Positions 55,699 to 64,000 of a stretch of 64,000 bases of DNA are shown piece by piece. Below the pieces are notes generated by a model that was not told the origin of the DNA, did not search any database, and saw only the letters and a list, made by a program, of their open reading frames with translations. Position numbers and translations under genes: made by a program. The stretch comes from Burkholderia ubonensis subsp. mesacidophila (GTDB lineage Bacteria; Pseudomonadota; Gammaproteobacteria; Burkholderiales; Burkholderiaceae), in the NCBI RefSeq assembly GCF_002097715.1, contig NZ_CP020737.1, positions 3,100,001 to 3,164,000 on the forward strand. Reading direction: 5' to 3'. Numbering within the stretch: the stretch's first letter is position 1; every line of letters starts with the position of its first letter.

Positions 55699-56628
55699 AT
55701 GAGCACGCTTGCCGCCGCTCCGGCGCGCCGCGCGCCCGACGCGCGCGCGGTCGGGCTGATGCTGCTGCTGTGCGCGATCTGGGGCTTTCAGCAAGTTGCG
55801 ATCAAGAGCACGAACGCCGCGATCCCGCCGATGTTCCAGGCCGGACTGCGCTCGCTGATCGCCGCGCTGCTGCTGTGGGGCTGGGCGCGCGCACGCGGCA
55901 CGCCGCTGTTCCGCGCGGACCGCACGTTCGTCCCCGGGCTCGCGGCCGGCGCACTGTTCGCCGGTGAATTCATCTGCGTGTTCTTCGGCCTGACGCTGAC
56001 GAGCGCTTCGCACATGGCGATCTTCCTGTACACCGCGCCATGCTTCACCGCGCTCGGCCTGCACCTGTTCACGCCGGGCGAGCGCCTGCAGCGCACCCAG
56101 TGGCTCGGCGTCGGCCTGGCGTTCGCCGGCATTGCGCTCGCGTTCGCCGACGGCTTCCTGAAGCCGCTCGCGCCCGGCGCATCGGTGCTCGCCGGGCTCG
56201 CCGGCGACGCGCTCGGGATTCTCGGCGGCGCGATGTGGGCGGCGACGACGGTCGTCGTGCGCTCGACGTCGCTCTCGCACGCGAGCGCCAGCAAGACGCT
56301 GTTCTACCAGCTCGCGGTGTCGGCCGCGATGCTGCTCGCGCTGGCCGCGCTGCTCGGCCAGGCGTCGTTCGTGCACGTGACGCCCGTCGCGATCGCGAGC
56401 CTCGCGTACCAGTCGGTGATCGTCGCGTTCGTCAGCTATCTGTCGTGGTTCTGGCTGCTGACCCGCTACATCGCATCGCGGCTGTCGGTGTTCACGTTCC
56501 TGTCGCCGCTGTTCGGCGTTGCGTTCGGCGTCCTGTTGCTCGGCGAATCGGTCGGCTGGCGCTTCCTGTCCGCCGCGGCGCTGGTGCTGATCGGCATCGG
56601 GCTCGTCAACGCGCCCGCGCGCAAATGA
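55699..56628 (+). CDS. EamA/DMT-family transporter
   Basis: 309 residues with ten membrane helices in two EamA repeats (about 15-140 and 165-305). The start of each repeat has AIWGFQQVAIK and AMWAATTVVV. Drug/metabolite transporters of this group (RhaT/YdcZ-like) usually export amino acids or other metabolites. The substrate is unknown. ATG 55699 is the first with a sensible membrane start; a longer frame gives a Pro/Arg-rich leader. It lies divergent from gloA, with 269 bp between them. Confidence 0.88.
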   Translation: MSTLAAAPARRAPDARAVGLMLLLCAIWGFQQVAIKSTNAAIPPMFQAGLRSLIAALLLWGWARARGTPLFRADRTFVPGLAAGALFAGEFICVFFGLTLTSASHMAIFLYTAPCFTALGLHLFTPGERLQRTQWLGVGLAFAGIALAFADGFLKPLAPGASVLAGLAGDALGILGGAMWAATTVVVRSTSLSHASASKTLFYQLAVSAAMLLALAALLGQASFVHVTPVAIASLAYQSVIVAFVSYLSWFWLLTRYIASRLSVFTFLSPLFGVAFGVLLLGESVGWRFLSAAALVLIGIGLVNAPARK

Positions 56629-56653
56629 AAAAGGCTGCCCTCGGGGCAGCCTT
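56626..56653 (-). terminator. Terminator of the lptD-surA-pdxA-rsmA operon
   Basis: AAGGCTGCCC (56631-56640) and GGGCAGCCTT (56644-56653) form a perfect 10-bp stem with TCG loop. On the minus strand it is followed by TTTTT, giving an intrinsic terminator 39 bases past the rsmA stop. It may also end the EamA gene from the other side, but without a T-run. Confidence 0.8.
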
Positions 56654-56691
56654 GAAGATCGGCGCGCGATCCGGCGTCGACGCTGCGTGCG

Positions 56692-57519
56692 TCACCCGGC
56701 CTTGCGCGCCGCGGCGAGCGCCTGCGCGACGCCGACATACTCGGCCACGCTCACGTCTTCCGCGCGGCGCGCGAGATCGAAGCCGAGCGCGTCGAAATCG
56801 ACCGTCTCGCGATAGTCGCCGAGCGTATTGCGCAGCATCTTGCGGCGCTGCGAGAACGCCGCCGTCACGACCTCGCCGAGCAGCACCGGATCGACGTCCG
56901 GCAGCTCGTGCGGCTCGTACGGGATCATCCGCACGATCGCCGAATCGACCTTCGGCGGCGGCTGGAACGACTCCGGCGGCACGTCCATCATCTTGTCCAT
57001 CACGTAGCGGTACTGCAGCATCACCGACAGGCGCGAAAACGCCTTCGTGCCCGGCTCGGCGACCATCCGCTCGACGACTTCGTTCTGCAGCATGAAATGC
57101 TGGTCGACGACCACGTCGGCGAACGTCATCAGGTGGAACAGCAGCGGGCTGGAAATGTTGTACGGCAAGTTGCCGACGATGCGCAGCGACGGCTTGTCGC
57201 CCGCCGCCGCGAGCGAGCGGAAGTCGAACGCGAGCGCGTCGCCCGCGTGCAGTTCGAGCAGCGGGCCGAAGCGTTGCTGCAGCCGGGCGATCAGGTCGCG
57301 GTCGAGCTCGACCGCATGCAGCGGCGCCTCGGGCGTCGCGAGGCGTGCGATCAGCGGCTCGGTCAACGCGCCGAGGCCCGGGCCGATCTCGACCATCCGC
57401 TGGCCGCGCGCCGGACCGATCGTCGTGACGATCGAGTCGATCACGCCGTGATCGACGAGGAAGTTCTGCCCGAAGCGCTTGCGCGCGAAATGGCCCTGGT
57501 GCTGTCTGCTGTTCGACAT
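56692..57519 (-). CDS. rsmA: 16S rRNA dimethyladenosine transferase RsmA (KsgA)
   Basis: 275 residues. The SAM-binding region reads [18 protein letters not shown] and [15 protein letters not shown]. The catalytic motif NLPYNIS lies at about 122-128, and [12 protein letters not shown] and [15 protein letters not shown] are family hallmarks. It dimethylates A1518 and A1519 of 16S rRNA, a late 30S assembly check. It is the last gene in the lptD operon, 34 bp after pdxA. Loss in other species gives kasugamycin resistance. Confidence 0.97.
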   Translation of the reverse strand: MSNSRQHQGHFARKRFGQNFLVDHGVIDSIVTTIGPARGQRMVEIGPGLGALTEPLIARLATPEAPLHAVELDRDLIARLQQRFGPLLELHAGDALAFDFRSLAAAGDKPSLRIVGNLPYNISSPLLFHLMTFADVVVDQHFMLQNEVVERMVAEPGTKAFSRLSVMLQYRYVMDKMMDVPPESFQPPPKVDSAIVRMIPYEPHELPDVDPVLLGEVVTAAFSQRRKMLRNTLGDYRETVDFDALGFDLARRAEDVSVAEYVGVAQALAAARKAG

Positions 57520-57553
57520 CGACTATAAAAAACGAAAAACGCGAGAAAGGGAG

Positions 57554-58558
57554 TCAGGCTGCGTCAGGCCGGGCTGCGCGGCGGTGACGCGCCATCGTGA
57601 CGGCGGTATCGAGCGCGGCGATCATGCTGCCCGGATCGGCGCGACCGGTGCCGGCGAGGTCGAGCGCGGTGCCGTGATCGACCGACGTGCGGACGATCGG
57701 CAGGCCGAGCGTGACGTTGATCCCCTCGCCGAACGTCGCGTACTTGAGCACCGGCAGGCCCTGGTCGTGAAACATCGCGAGCACGCAGTCCGCATCGGCA
57801 AGGTAGCGCGGCTGGAACAGCGTGTCGGCCGGATACGGGCCGCGCGCGTCGATGCCCTGCGCCTTCGCGCGCGCGAGCGCGGGTTCGATCACGTCGATCT
57901 CCTCGCGGCCGAGATAGCCGTTCTCGCCCGCGTGCGGGTTGAGCCCCGTGACGAGGATGCGCGGCGCGGCGAGACCGAAATCGCGCCGCAGGTCGTGGTC
58001 GACGATCGTCAGCGTCTCGACCAGCCCGTCGATCGTCAGCGCAGCGGACACGTCCTTCAGCGGCAGGTGCGTCGTCGCGAGCGCGACGCGCAGCGGCTTG
58101 TCGCCCGTGCCCGCCAGCATCATCACGACGCGCGGCGTGCCGGTGCGCTCCGCCAGGTATTCGGTGTGGCCGGTGAACGGGACGCCGGCATCGTTGATCG
58201 TGCTCTTCTGCAGCGGCGCGGTGACGATCGCGTCGTATTCGCGCGCGAGCGCACCGTCGATCGCCGCGTCGAGCAGCGCGAGCACGTAGCGGCCGTTGGC
58301 CGCGTTCAGCTCGCCCGCGCGCGCGGGCGCGGCGAGCGGGCGGTGCGCGACGGCAACCTGCCCCGCCGCGACGAGCGCTGCCCAGTCCACGCCGACCGCC
58401 GCGGCGCGCGCGGCGACCAGCGCCGCATCGCCGAGCACCGTGAAGCGCGCGTCGGGCCAGCGCTCGCCGGCGTCGCGCAGCGCCTGCGCGGTCAGCTCCG
58501 GACCGACGCCCGCAGGCTCGCCGGTCGTGATCGCGATATGCAGCGCGGGCGACGTCAT
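57554..58558 (-). CDS. pdxA: 4-Hydroxythreonine-4-phosphate dehydrogenase
   Basis: 334 residues (E. coli 329). Start [22 protein letters not shown]. Metal-site His residues appear in [21 protein letters not shown] and [11 protein letters not shown]. It oxidises 4-phosphohydroxy-threonine toward pyridoxal phosphate. Placed 11 bp after surA. The frame continues upstream across surA but this is an artefact of high-GC reading frames and not a fusion. GAGCGAG serves as a weak ribosome site. Confidence 0.97.
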   Translation of the reverse strand: MTSPALHIAITTGEPAGVGPELTAQALRDAGERWPDARFTVLGDAALVAARAAAVGVDWAALVAAGQVAVAHRPLAAPARAGELNAANGRYVLALLDAAIDGALAREYDAIVTAPLQKSTINDAGVPFTGHTEYLAERTGTPRVVMMLAGTGDKPLRVALATTHLPLKDVSAALTIDGLVETLTIVDHDLRRDFGLAAPRILVTGLNPHAGENGYLGREEIDVIEPALARAKAQGIDARGPYPADTLFQPRYLADADCVLAMFHDQGLPVLKYATFGEGINVTLGLPIVRTSVDHGTALDLAGTGRADPGSMIAALDTAVTMARHRRAARPDAA

Positions 58559-58569
58559 CGTCGGCTCGC

Positions 58570-59934
58570 TCAGCGCGCCGCGCCGAAGTCGCCGAGCTTG
58601 AACTGCACGTACGACGAATCGCGCAGCTCGCGCAGCCAGTCGGCATACGCCTGCTCGGCCTTGCGCTGGCCGATCGCCTGGCGCGCGATGTCCATCTGCT
58701 GCTGCACCGAACCTTCCGATTCGCGGCGTTCGAGCACCTGGATCAGGTGGTAGCCGTACTCGGTGCGCACCGGGATGCTGACCTGGCCGTCCTGCAGGTT
58801 GTTCATCGCGCGCTCGAACTCGGGCACCGTCTCGCCCGGGCTGATCCAGCCCAGGTCGCCGCCCTGCGACGCCGAGCCGTCCTGCGAATAGGTGCGCGCG
58901 AACTTCGCGAAATCGCCGCCGGCCTCGACCTGCTTGCGGATGTCGATCAGTTGCTGGCGCGCCTGGCCTTCGGACTTGCCTTCGCCGACGCGCAGCAGGA
59001 TATGGCGCACGTGCGTCTGCACGATCTTCGGCGCGGCGGCCGACGCGCCCTGGCTCTGGCGGCGGTCGACGAGACGCACGATCTCGAAGCCGTCCGGCAC
59101 GCGGATCAGCGTCGGATTGACCTGGCCCGGGCGCAGCTGCGACGCGGCCGCGACGACGTCGGCCGGCAGTGCGCCGGGCGACTTGAAGCCGAGGTCGCCG
59201 CCCTTCTTCGCGTCGTTCGCTTCCGAATTGTTCTTCGCGAGGCGCTCGAAATCCGCGCCCGACTGCGCCTGCTTCAGCAGCGCGTCGGCCTTCTTCTGCG
59301 CGGCCTCGATGTCGGCCTGCGGCGCGCTGGTCGGCGCCTTCACGAAGATGTGCTGGAAGCGCAGGTCCTGCTGCTGCGACGCGCTCGGCCCGCGCTGGCT
59401 CGCGATGTAGCTCGCGACCTCGGCGTCCGACACGGTGATCTTGCTGTCGACCTCGCGCTCGCGCAGCTTCGACAGCATCAGCTCGGTACGCGCGTCGCCC
59501 GTGAAGACGTTCCACGGCACGCCTTGCGCCTCGATCCGCGCACGATACTGGTCGAGCGTCATGCCGTTCGCCTGCGCGAGCCGCTGCAGCGTCGACTGCA
59601 CGGCCGCGTCGTCGATCCGGATCCCGTCGTCCTTGGCCTTCTGCACCTGGATGCGTTCGAGCACCATCTGGTTCAGCACCTGCGCGCGCATCTGGTCGAG
59701 CGGCGGCACCGGCGCATTCTGCTGCTGCAGGCGGCGCGAGATCAGGCCGACGCGCTGGTCGAGCTCACGGCCCGTGATCACGTCGTTATTGACGACCGCG
59801 ACGACTTCGTCGGTGAGCTGTGCGCCATGCGAGCCGAGCGCTTGCGCCGCAGCCGGCGCGGCGACGAGCAGCGCGGCGGACGCGGCGAGGCTGGAGACGA
59901 CTGCCGCGAAGCGAAGGGTTTTCTTCATTGCCAC
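58570..59934 (-). CDS. surA: Periplasmic chaperone SurA
   Basis: 454 residues from a GTG (MAMKKTLRF), with GGAG 6 bases upstream; the next ATG (59928) is also possible. A signal peptide runs to about 31 (AAPAAAQA). The SurA N-terminal chaperone domain is followed by two parvulin domains: [12 protein letters not shown] to [11 protein letters not shown], and [13 protein letters not shown] to [12 protein letters not shown]. It escorts outer-membrane beta-barrel proteins, including the neighbouring LptD, through the periplasm. Operon order lptD-surA-pdxA-rsmA is conserved. Confidence 0.97.
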   Translation of the reverse strand: MAMKKTLRFAAVVSSLAASAALLVAAPAAAQALGSHGAQLTDEVVAVVNNDVITGRELDQRVGLISRRLQQQNAPVPPLDQMRAQVLNQMVLERIQVQKAKDDGIRIDDAAVQSTLQRLAQANGMTLDQYRARIEAQGVPWNVFTGDARTELMLSKLREREVDSKITVSDAEVASYIASQRGPSASQQQDLRFQHIFVKAPTSAPQADIEAAQKKADALLKQAQSGADFERLAKNNSEANDAKKGGDLGFKSPGALPADVVAAASQLRPGQVNPTLIRVPDGFEIVRLVDRRQSQGASAAAPKIVQTHVRHILLRVGEGKSEGQARQQLIDIRKQVEAGGDFAKFARTYSQDGSASQGGDLGWISPGETVPEFERAMNNLQDGQVSIPVRTEYGYHLIQVLERRESEGSVQQQMDIARQAIGQRKAEQAYADWLRELRDSSYVQFKLGDFGAAR

Positions 59935-60000
59935 TGATACTCCATTGAAATCGTGCTGGTCCGGCGCCGGCGCCTTCGGCCGCTTGCGGGCGCCCCGGCG

Positions 60001-62364
60001 TTAGTCGTAGTTGCTGAAGCGGGACAACGGCGGCGGCGCGGGCGGCAGCGGCGTATAGCCCTGCACCCCGGCGCGGAATGCGCTCACGAGGCCGTTGTCG
60101 ATGGTCGACAGCCCCTTGAGCGTCAGCTGCGCCATGATCCGCGACGACGTATTCCGCTGCAACGACGAATCCACGCCGTTCGTGTACCGCTGGATACCGA
60201 CCCCGAGCGCCCAGCAATCCGCGTCGTATTGTAAGCCGACCACGCTGTCGATCATCCGCTTGCCGGCGAAGTCGTAGTTGAAGCGGCCGACCGCGTACAG
60301 GCGGCGGGTCAGCGGCCACTGCCCGGACACCAGGAACTGGTTGATCGGCCGGCCGTCCAGCGTCGCGGTCGCCCGCGTGTAGCGGTAGCCGACGTTGATC
60401 ACCTTGCGCGCCTCGGGGCTGTACGCGAAACCGATGCTCGACTTCGTGAGCTGGTTGTTGTTCTGGTTGTACTGGAACGCCGTTTCCGACGCGAAGCCGG
60501 CGCCCAGCTTGATCGCGGCGCCCGCGATCAGGTCCGAGTGCCGCGCCTGCGCGGCCGCCTGAGTCGGGGTGAGCGTCACGCGCTGGTCGGCGAAATAGTA
60601 CTGCTGCGCGACCACGAAGCGCGCGCGCTCGTCGCCGGTGCGCGGATCGATGAAGCGCGACGTCAGCCCGGCCGTCAGGCGGTTCGCGTCGGCGACCCGG
60701 TCATTGCCGACGAACGTGTTCGGCTGGTAGATCTCGGCGAGGCCGAAGTCCGATTCCGCGGTGTCGAACAGCGGCGCATTCGACTGGTTGCGGTACGGCG
60801 TGTACACGTAGTACAGGCGCGGCTCGAGCGTCTGGATGAAATCCTGGCCGAACAGGCGCACCGAGCGGTCGAAGATCAGGCCCGTGTCGAAGCTCACGGT
60901 CGGGATCGATTCGGTGAAGCGCTTCGGATTGTTCGGCGTGCCCGACGACAGGTAGTTCAGGTCGTACGACGCGAAGTGGTACTGGACCTTCGGCACCGCG
61001 AAATAGCCGGGGCCGTAGACGCCGTACGCGATGTACGGATTGAAGACGATCCGGTCGCCCTGCGTCGCGTCGGCCGTCGTGATGCGAAAGCGCGAATAGT
61101 CGGCTTCCGCGCCGAAGTCGAAGCCGCCGACGTTGTACTTCGCGTACTTCACGTTCAGCTGCGGCTCGCGGCTGTACGGCGCGATCGACGGCGGCAGCGT
61201 CTGCCAGTGCTGGTAGCGCGCGAGCACCGACCACGGGCCGTTGTTGTACGTGAGGCCGGCCTCCTGCTGGTACAGCGTCTGCGTGCCGTTGACGAACTGG
61301 TTCGACACCGACCCGAGGTTCTCGGGATACTGGTTGTCCGAGACCTTGTTGTAGTTGATGTAGCCGGCGAAGCCGCTGCCGAAGTTCTGCTGGTGCTGCC
61401 AGTAGATCGCGTAGCGGTTGCGGTGCGCGAGCCGGTCGTCCGGCAGGAACTCGCCGGTGAACGTGCCCGCGTAGTTCGTCGACAGGTAGCGGAACGTCGC
61501 CTGCGTCTGCACCCCGCGCTTCGCGAGGATGCGCGGCGTGAGCGTCAGGTCGCGGTTCGGCGCGATGTTGAAGTAGTACGGCAGCGACAGCTCGAACCCG
61601 TTGTCCGAGCTCGACGTGAACGTCGGCGGCAGCAGGCCGCTGCGCCGGTCGCCCGACAGCGGGAACGTCATCCACGGGCTCGCGAAGATCGGCACGCCCT
61701 GGAAGAACAGCACGCTGTTGCGGGCCGTGCCCTCGTCGGCGCCGGTGTCGAAGTCGAACCGGCTGCCCTTGATGTACCACGCGGGATGCGCCGCGCACTG
61801 GCACGCGGTGTAAGTGCCGTCGACGAACACCGAGCGCTCGGCGTCGACCATGTCGACGCGCTCCGCGCTGCCCGACCCGCCCGTCGCGTTGAAGTGGTAC
61901 TTCGGCGCCGTCATGAAGCCCTGGTTCGACTCGATCTTCAGGTGCGCCTCGGGACCGGCGAACGACGTGCCGCCGTTGACCACCTTGACCTGGCCGTACG
62001 CATCGGCCATGTCCGTATCCTGATCGTAGTGGAGCGCGTCGGCCTTCACGACCGCATTGCCGCGGCGGAGCTCGGCCGTGCCTTTCGCGGCCAGGTCCTG
62101 CTCGGCCGTGCCGCTCGTGTGGTCGGCGATCACGAAGGTGGCCGGCTTTGCCCCTTCCTTCAGCGGATGATCCTGGAGCTGGGGCGCGAGACGCAGATCC
62201 CACGGCGAATCGAGCGGCTGCGGCTGCGCGGCCGCGCCCGTCAACTGCGCGTGCGACACCGCCGGCACGAGGCCCGGCACGGCCAGGAGCGCGAGCGCGA
62301 GCCGCCGTTTGCGCGGCGCCCCGTCACCGGGGGAAACAATCGGGAATAGCGGTTTGGGCGGCAT
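60001..62364 (-). CDS. lptD: LPS-assembly protein LptD
   Basis: 787 residues. The N-terminus holds a signal peptide (about 20-39, ending VSHAQ), an unusually extended n-region, then the periplasmic OstA/LptA-like jellyroll (about 75-190; [39 protein letters not shown]). The C-terminal 26-strand beta barrel (about 220-787) contains repeated aromatic-rich strands, ending [20 protein letters not shown]. It inserts LPS in the outer leaflet with LptE. Only a few cysteines are visible (TACQCAAH and DADCWALG), so the disulfide pattern differs from E. coli. Start is ATG 62364. Confidence 0.95.
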   Translation of the reverse strand: MPPKPLFPIVSPGDGAPRKRRLALALLAVPGLVPAVSHAQLTGAAAQPQPLDSPWDLRLAPQLQDHPLKEGAKPATFVIADHTSGTAEQDLAAKGTAELRRGNAVVKADALHYDQDTDMADAYGQVKVVNGGTSFAGPEAHLKIESNQGFMTAPKYHFNATGGSGSAERVDMVDAERSVFVDGTYTACQCAAHPAWYIKGSRFDFDTGADEGTARNSVLFFQGVPIFASPWMTFPLSGDRRSGLLPPTFTSSSDNGFELSLPYYFNIAPNRDLTLTPRILAKRGVQTQATFRYLSTNYAGTFTGEFLPDDRLAHRNRYAIYWQHQQNFGSGFAGYINYNKVSDNQYPENLGSVSNQFVNGTQTLYQQEAGLTYNNGPWSVLARYQHWQTLPPSIAPYSREPQLNVKYAKYNVGGFDFGAEADYSRFRITTADATQGDRIVFNPYIAYGVYGPGYFAVPKVQYHFASYDLNYLSSGTPNNPKRFTESIPTVSFDTGLIFDRSVRLFGQDFIQTLEPRLYYVYTPYRNQSNAPLFDTAESDFGLAEIYQPNTFVGNDRVADANRLTAGLTSRFIDPRTGDERARFVVAQQYYFADQRVTLTPTQAAAQARHSDLIAGAAIKLGAGFASETAFQYNQNNNQLTKSSIGFAYSPEARKVINVGYRYTRATATLDGRPINQFLVSGQWPLTRRLYAVGRFNYDFAGKRMIDSVVGLQYDADCWALGVGIQRYTNGVDSSLQRNTSSRIMAQLTLKGLSTIDNGLVSAFRAGVQGYTPLPPAPPPLSRFSNYD

Positions 62365-62578
62365 CTATCGTTTGGCGAATCGCCCCTCGTCAACCCGTGC
62401 GGTCGCGCATCGCGGCCCGCGCAATCGAACCGTGACTGCGGCTGAGCGCAAACCAGGGGAGGCGATCGGGCGAACGGCGCGACAGGCAGCGGGCCTGCAC
62501 GGCGGATGCTGACGCGGGGCGCGTCAAAAAAGTCGTGGGGTATTATATGGCAAGACGTTCCCCCCTCCTCCGAGTTTC

Positions 62579-63613
62579 ATGACGCCCCCATCCGACGATT
62601 CCCGCCTTGAAGCGCTCACCGCCTGGCTGCGCCCCCTCGCCGCGCGCCACGCCCTCGATCTCGCCACCCTCGCGCCCGCATCGACGGACGCCGGCTTCCG
62701 CCGCTATTTCCGCGTCGCGTCGTCCGCGAGCCCCGACGGCTCGCTGATCGCCGTCGACGCGCCGCCGCCCGAGAAGTGCCGCGAATTCGTCCAGGTCGCG
62801 CAGATGCTCGCCGCCGCGGGCGTCCACGCGCCGCAGGTGCTCGAGCACGATTTCGGCGACGGCTTCATGCTCGTGACCGACCTCGGCCGGACGTCGTACC
62901 TCTCGGTGCTCGACCCGGCCGCCCCGCTCGCCGCGCGGCCGCTGATGCGCGCCGCGCTCGACGCGCTGATCCGCTTCCAGCTGACGTCCGCGCCCGGCGT
63001 GCTGCCGGCGTTCGACGAAGCGTTCCTGCGCCGCGAAATGGAGCTGATGCCCGAGTGGTACGTCGGCCGGCACCTCGACAGGACGGTCACCGACGCGATG
63101 CGCGGCGTGCTCGAGCGCACCTTCGCGCTGCTGATCGCGAGCGCCCGCGCGCAGCCGCAGGGTTTCATGCTGCGCGATTTCATGCCGCGCAACCTGATGG
63201 TCTGCGAGCCGAATCCGGGCGTGCTCGACTTCCAGGACGCGGTCGAAGGGCCGCTGACCTACGACGTCGTGTCGCTGCTGCGCGACGCGTTCATCAGTTG
63301 GGACGAGGAATTCGAGCTCGACTGCTTCGCGTATTACTGGGAGAAGGCGAAGAAGGCCGGCCTGCCGGTCGATCCGGACTTCGGCGAGTTCTACCGCCAG
63401 CTCGAATGGATCGGCCTGCAGCGGCACATCAAGATCCTCGGCCTGTTCGCGCGCCTCAACTATCGCGACGGCAAGCCGCAGTACCTCGCGGACCTGCCGC
63501 GCTTCCTTGCATACGCGCGCAAGGTCGCGCTGCGCTACCGTCCGCTCGCGCCGTTCGCGAAGCTGCTCGACGAGCTCGAAGGCGCCACCCCCGACGTCGG
63601 CTATACGTTCTGA
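62579..63613 (+). CDS. amgK: Cell-wall amino-sugar kinase AmgK
   Basis: 344 residues of the aminoglycoside phosphotransferase fold. [11 protein letters not shown] is the N-terminal ATP loop, and the catalytic loop reads [11 protein letters not shown] with [21 protein letters not shown] as the metal site, the AmgK pattern. It phosphorylates MurNAc (and GlcNAc) at C1 for peptidoglycan recycling that bypasses de novo MurA synthesis. The murU gene begins 2 bases after its stop, confirming the pairing. It is divergent from lptD. This route is known to underlie fosfomycin tolerance in Pseudomonas. Confidence 0.93.
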   Translation: MTPPSDDSRLEALTAWLRPLAARHALDLATLAPASTDAGFRRYFRVASSASPDGSLIAVDAPPPEKCREFVQVAQMLAAAGVHAPQVLEHDFGDGFMLVTDLGRTSYLSVLDPAAPLAARPLMRAALDALIRFQLTSAPGVLPAFDEAFLRREMELMPEWYVGRHLDRTVTDAMRGVLERTFALLIASARAQPQGFMLRDFMPRNLMVCEPNPGVLDFQDAVEGPLTYDVVSLLRDAFISWDEEFELDCFAYYWEKAKKAGLPVDPDFGEFYRQLEWIGLQRHIKILGLFARLNYRDGKPQYLADLPRFLAYARKVALRYRPLAPFAKLLDELEGATPDVGYTF

Positions 63614-63615
63614 AG

Positions 63616-64000
63616 ATGAGCCAATCCCTCACCACGGCGATGATCTTCGCCGCCGGGCGCGGCGAGCGGATGCGCCCGCTCACCGACACCTGCCCGAAGC
63701 CGCTGCTCGAAGCGGGCGGCAAGCCGCTGATCGTCTGGCAGATCGAGCGGCTCGCGCAGGCGGGCATCGAGACGATCGTGATCAACCACGCGTGGCTCGG
63801 CGCGCAGATCGAAGCCGCGCTCGGCGACGGTTCGCGCTGGGGCGTGCGGCTCGCCTATTCGGCCGAGGACGACGCGCTCGAAACCGCGGGCGGCATCGCG
63901 CAGGCGCTGCCGCTCATCGCGCGCGACGGCCGGCCGACGGTGTTCGTCGCGGTCAGCGGCGATGTGTTCTGCGAATTCGACTACGGCACGCTCGCCGCGC
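63616..64000 (+). CDS. murU: N-acetylmuramate alpha-1-phosphate uridylyltransferase MurU (partial)
   Basis: The first 128 residues are present and the window ends inside the gene. [46 protein letters not shown] is split over residues 1-46. The nucleotidyltransferase phosphate loop [13 protein letters not shown] and [13 protein letters not shown] are diagnostic. It makes UDP-MurNAc from MurNAc-1-phosphate, acting after AmgK. The start ATG 63616 is 2 bases past the amgK stop, so the genes are translationally coupled. Confidence 0.93.
   Translation, partial: MSQSLTTAMIFAAGRGERMRPLTDTCPKPLLEAGGKPLIVWQIERLAQAGIETIVINHAWLGAQIEAALGDGSRWGVRLAYSAEDDALETAGGIAQALPLIARDGRPTVFVAVSGDVFCEFDYGTLAA

Noticed and set aside
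57554..59515. Apparent fusion of pdxA with an upstream frame through surA
   Set aside because: The upstream part is out of frame with surA and Arg-rich. pdxA has its own ATG and family start, and surA ends 11 bases before it.

Overview
The window is high-GC chromosomal DNA from a beta-proteobacterium, almost certainly Burkholderia, and most like the Burkholderia cepacia complex. This rests on codon bias (strong G/C at third positions), the gene families present and the neighbourhoods lptD-surA-pdxA-rsmA, glyQS-gmhB-plsC and miaB-phoH-ybeY-corC-lnt. I assigned it from the sequence alone, without a database search. It looks like a primary chromosome: most genes are core, with short accessory patches between them.

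Layout. 1-3.7 kb: the end of an OmpR-type response regulator, its TctE-like sensor kinase and an MHS-family symporter. 3.8-6.3 kb: a tRNA with CAT anticodon, with clear promoter and terminator, then a small accessory patch holding one unrecognised membrane protein, bounded by two diverged copies of the 3' end of an amino-acid-oxidase-like gene. 6.3-14.6 kb: a run of regulators (LysR, GlxA/AraC, AraC, LysR) paired with enzymes. These include a convincing isonitrile hydratase, a cupin, an orphan PAAR protein, a MAPEG protein, an MpaB-like oxygenase and an FMN reductase. 14.7-25.8 kb: dctA, a very large divergent class A penicillin-binding protein, a GFA-fold protein, a DUF1272-type gene broken by an apparent 14-bp insertion, a GntR regulator with galactonate dehydratase, a CopD-like protein, and a diheme plus triheme cytochrome c pair. 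25.9-30.7 kb: a RhlE-type helicase, a PNPOx-like protein, a ferritin-like protein and a gamma-glutamyltransferase.

30.9-37 kb is the glycerol region: glpR, then glpD-glpK-glpF. Between glpR and glpD lies a miniature inverted-repeat element with 32-bp perfect termini and a nested stem-loop. 37.2-39.8 kb: a HAD phosphatase, ribB with an FMN riboswitch in its leader, and an XRE-cupin regulator. 40.2-47.4 kb: miaB, phoH, ybeY (with an unusual N-terminal extension), chaC-like, a small lipoprotein, corC and lnt. 47.5-55 kb: a TPR glycosyltransferase-like protein, then glyQ-glyS-gmhB-plsC-YgjP-type metalloprotease. 55-64 kb: gloA, an EamA transporter, the lptD-surA-pdxA-rsmA operon, and the divergent amgK-murU pair, the last cut by the window edge.

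Nothing here is a clear new multi-gene system such as a defence island, a biosynthetic cluster or CRISPR. The most unusual items are the inverted-repeat element, the 14-bp disruption of the DUF1272-type gene, the duplicated gene end beside the tRNA, the isonitrile hydratase cluster, and residue changes at the two pore motifs of GlpF.
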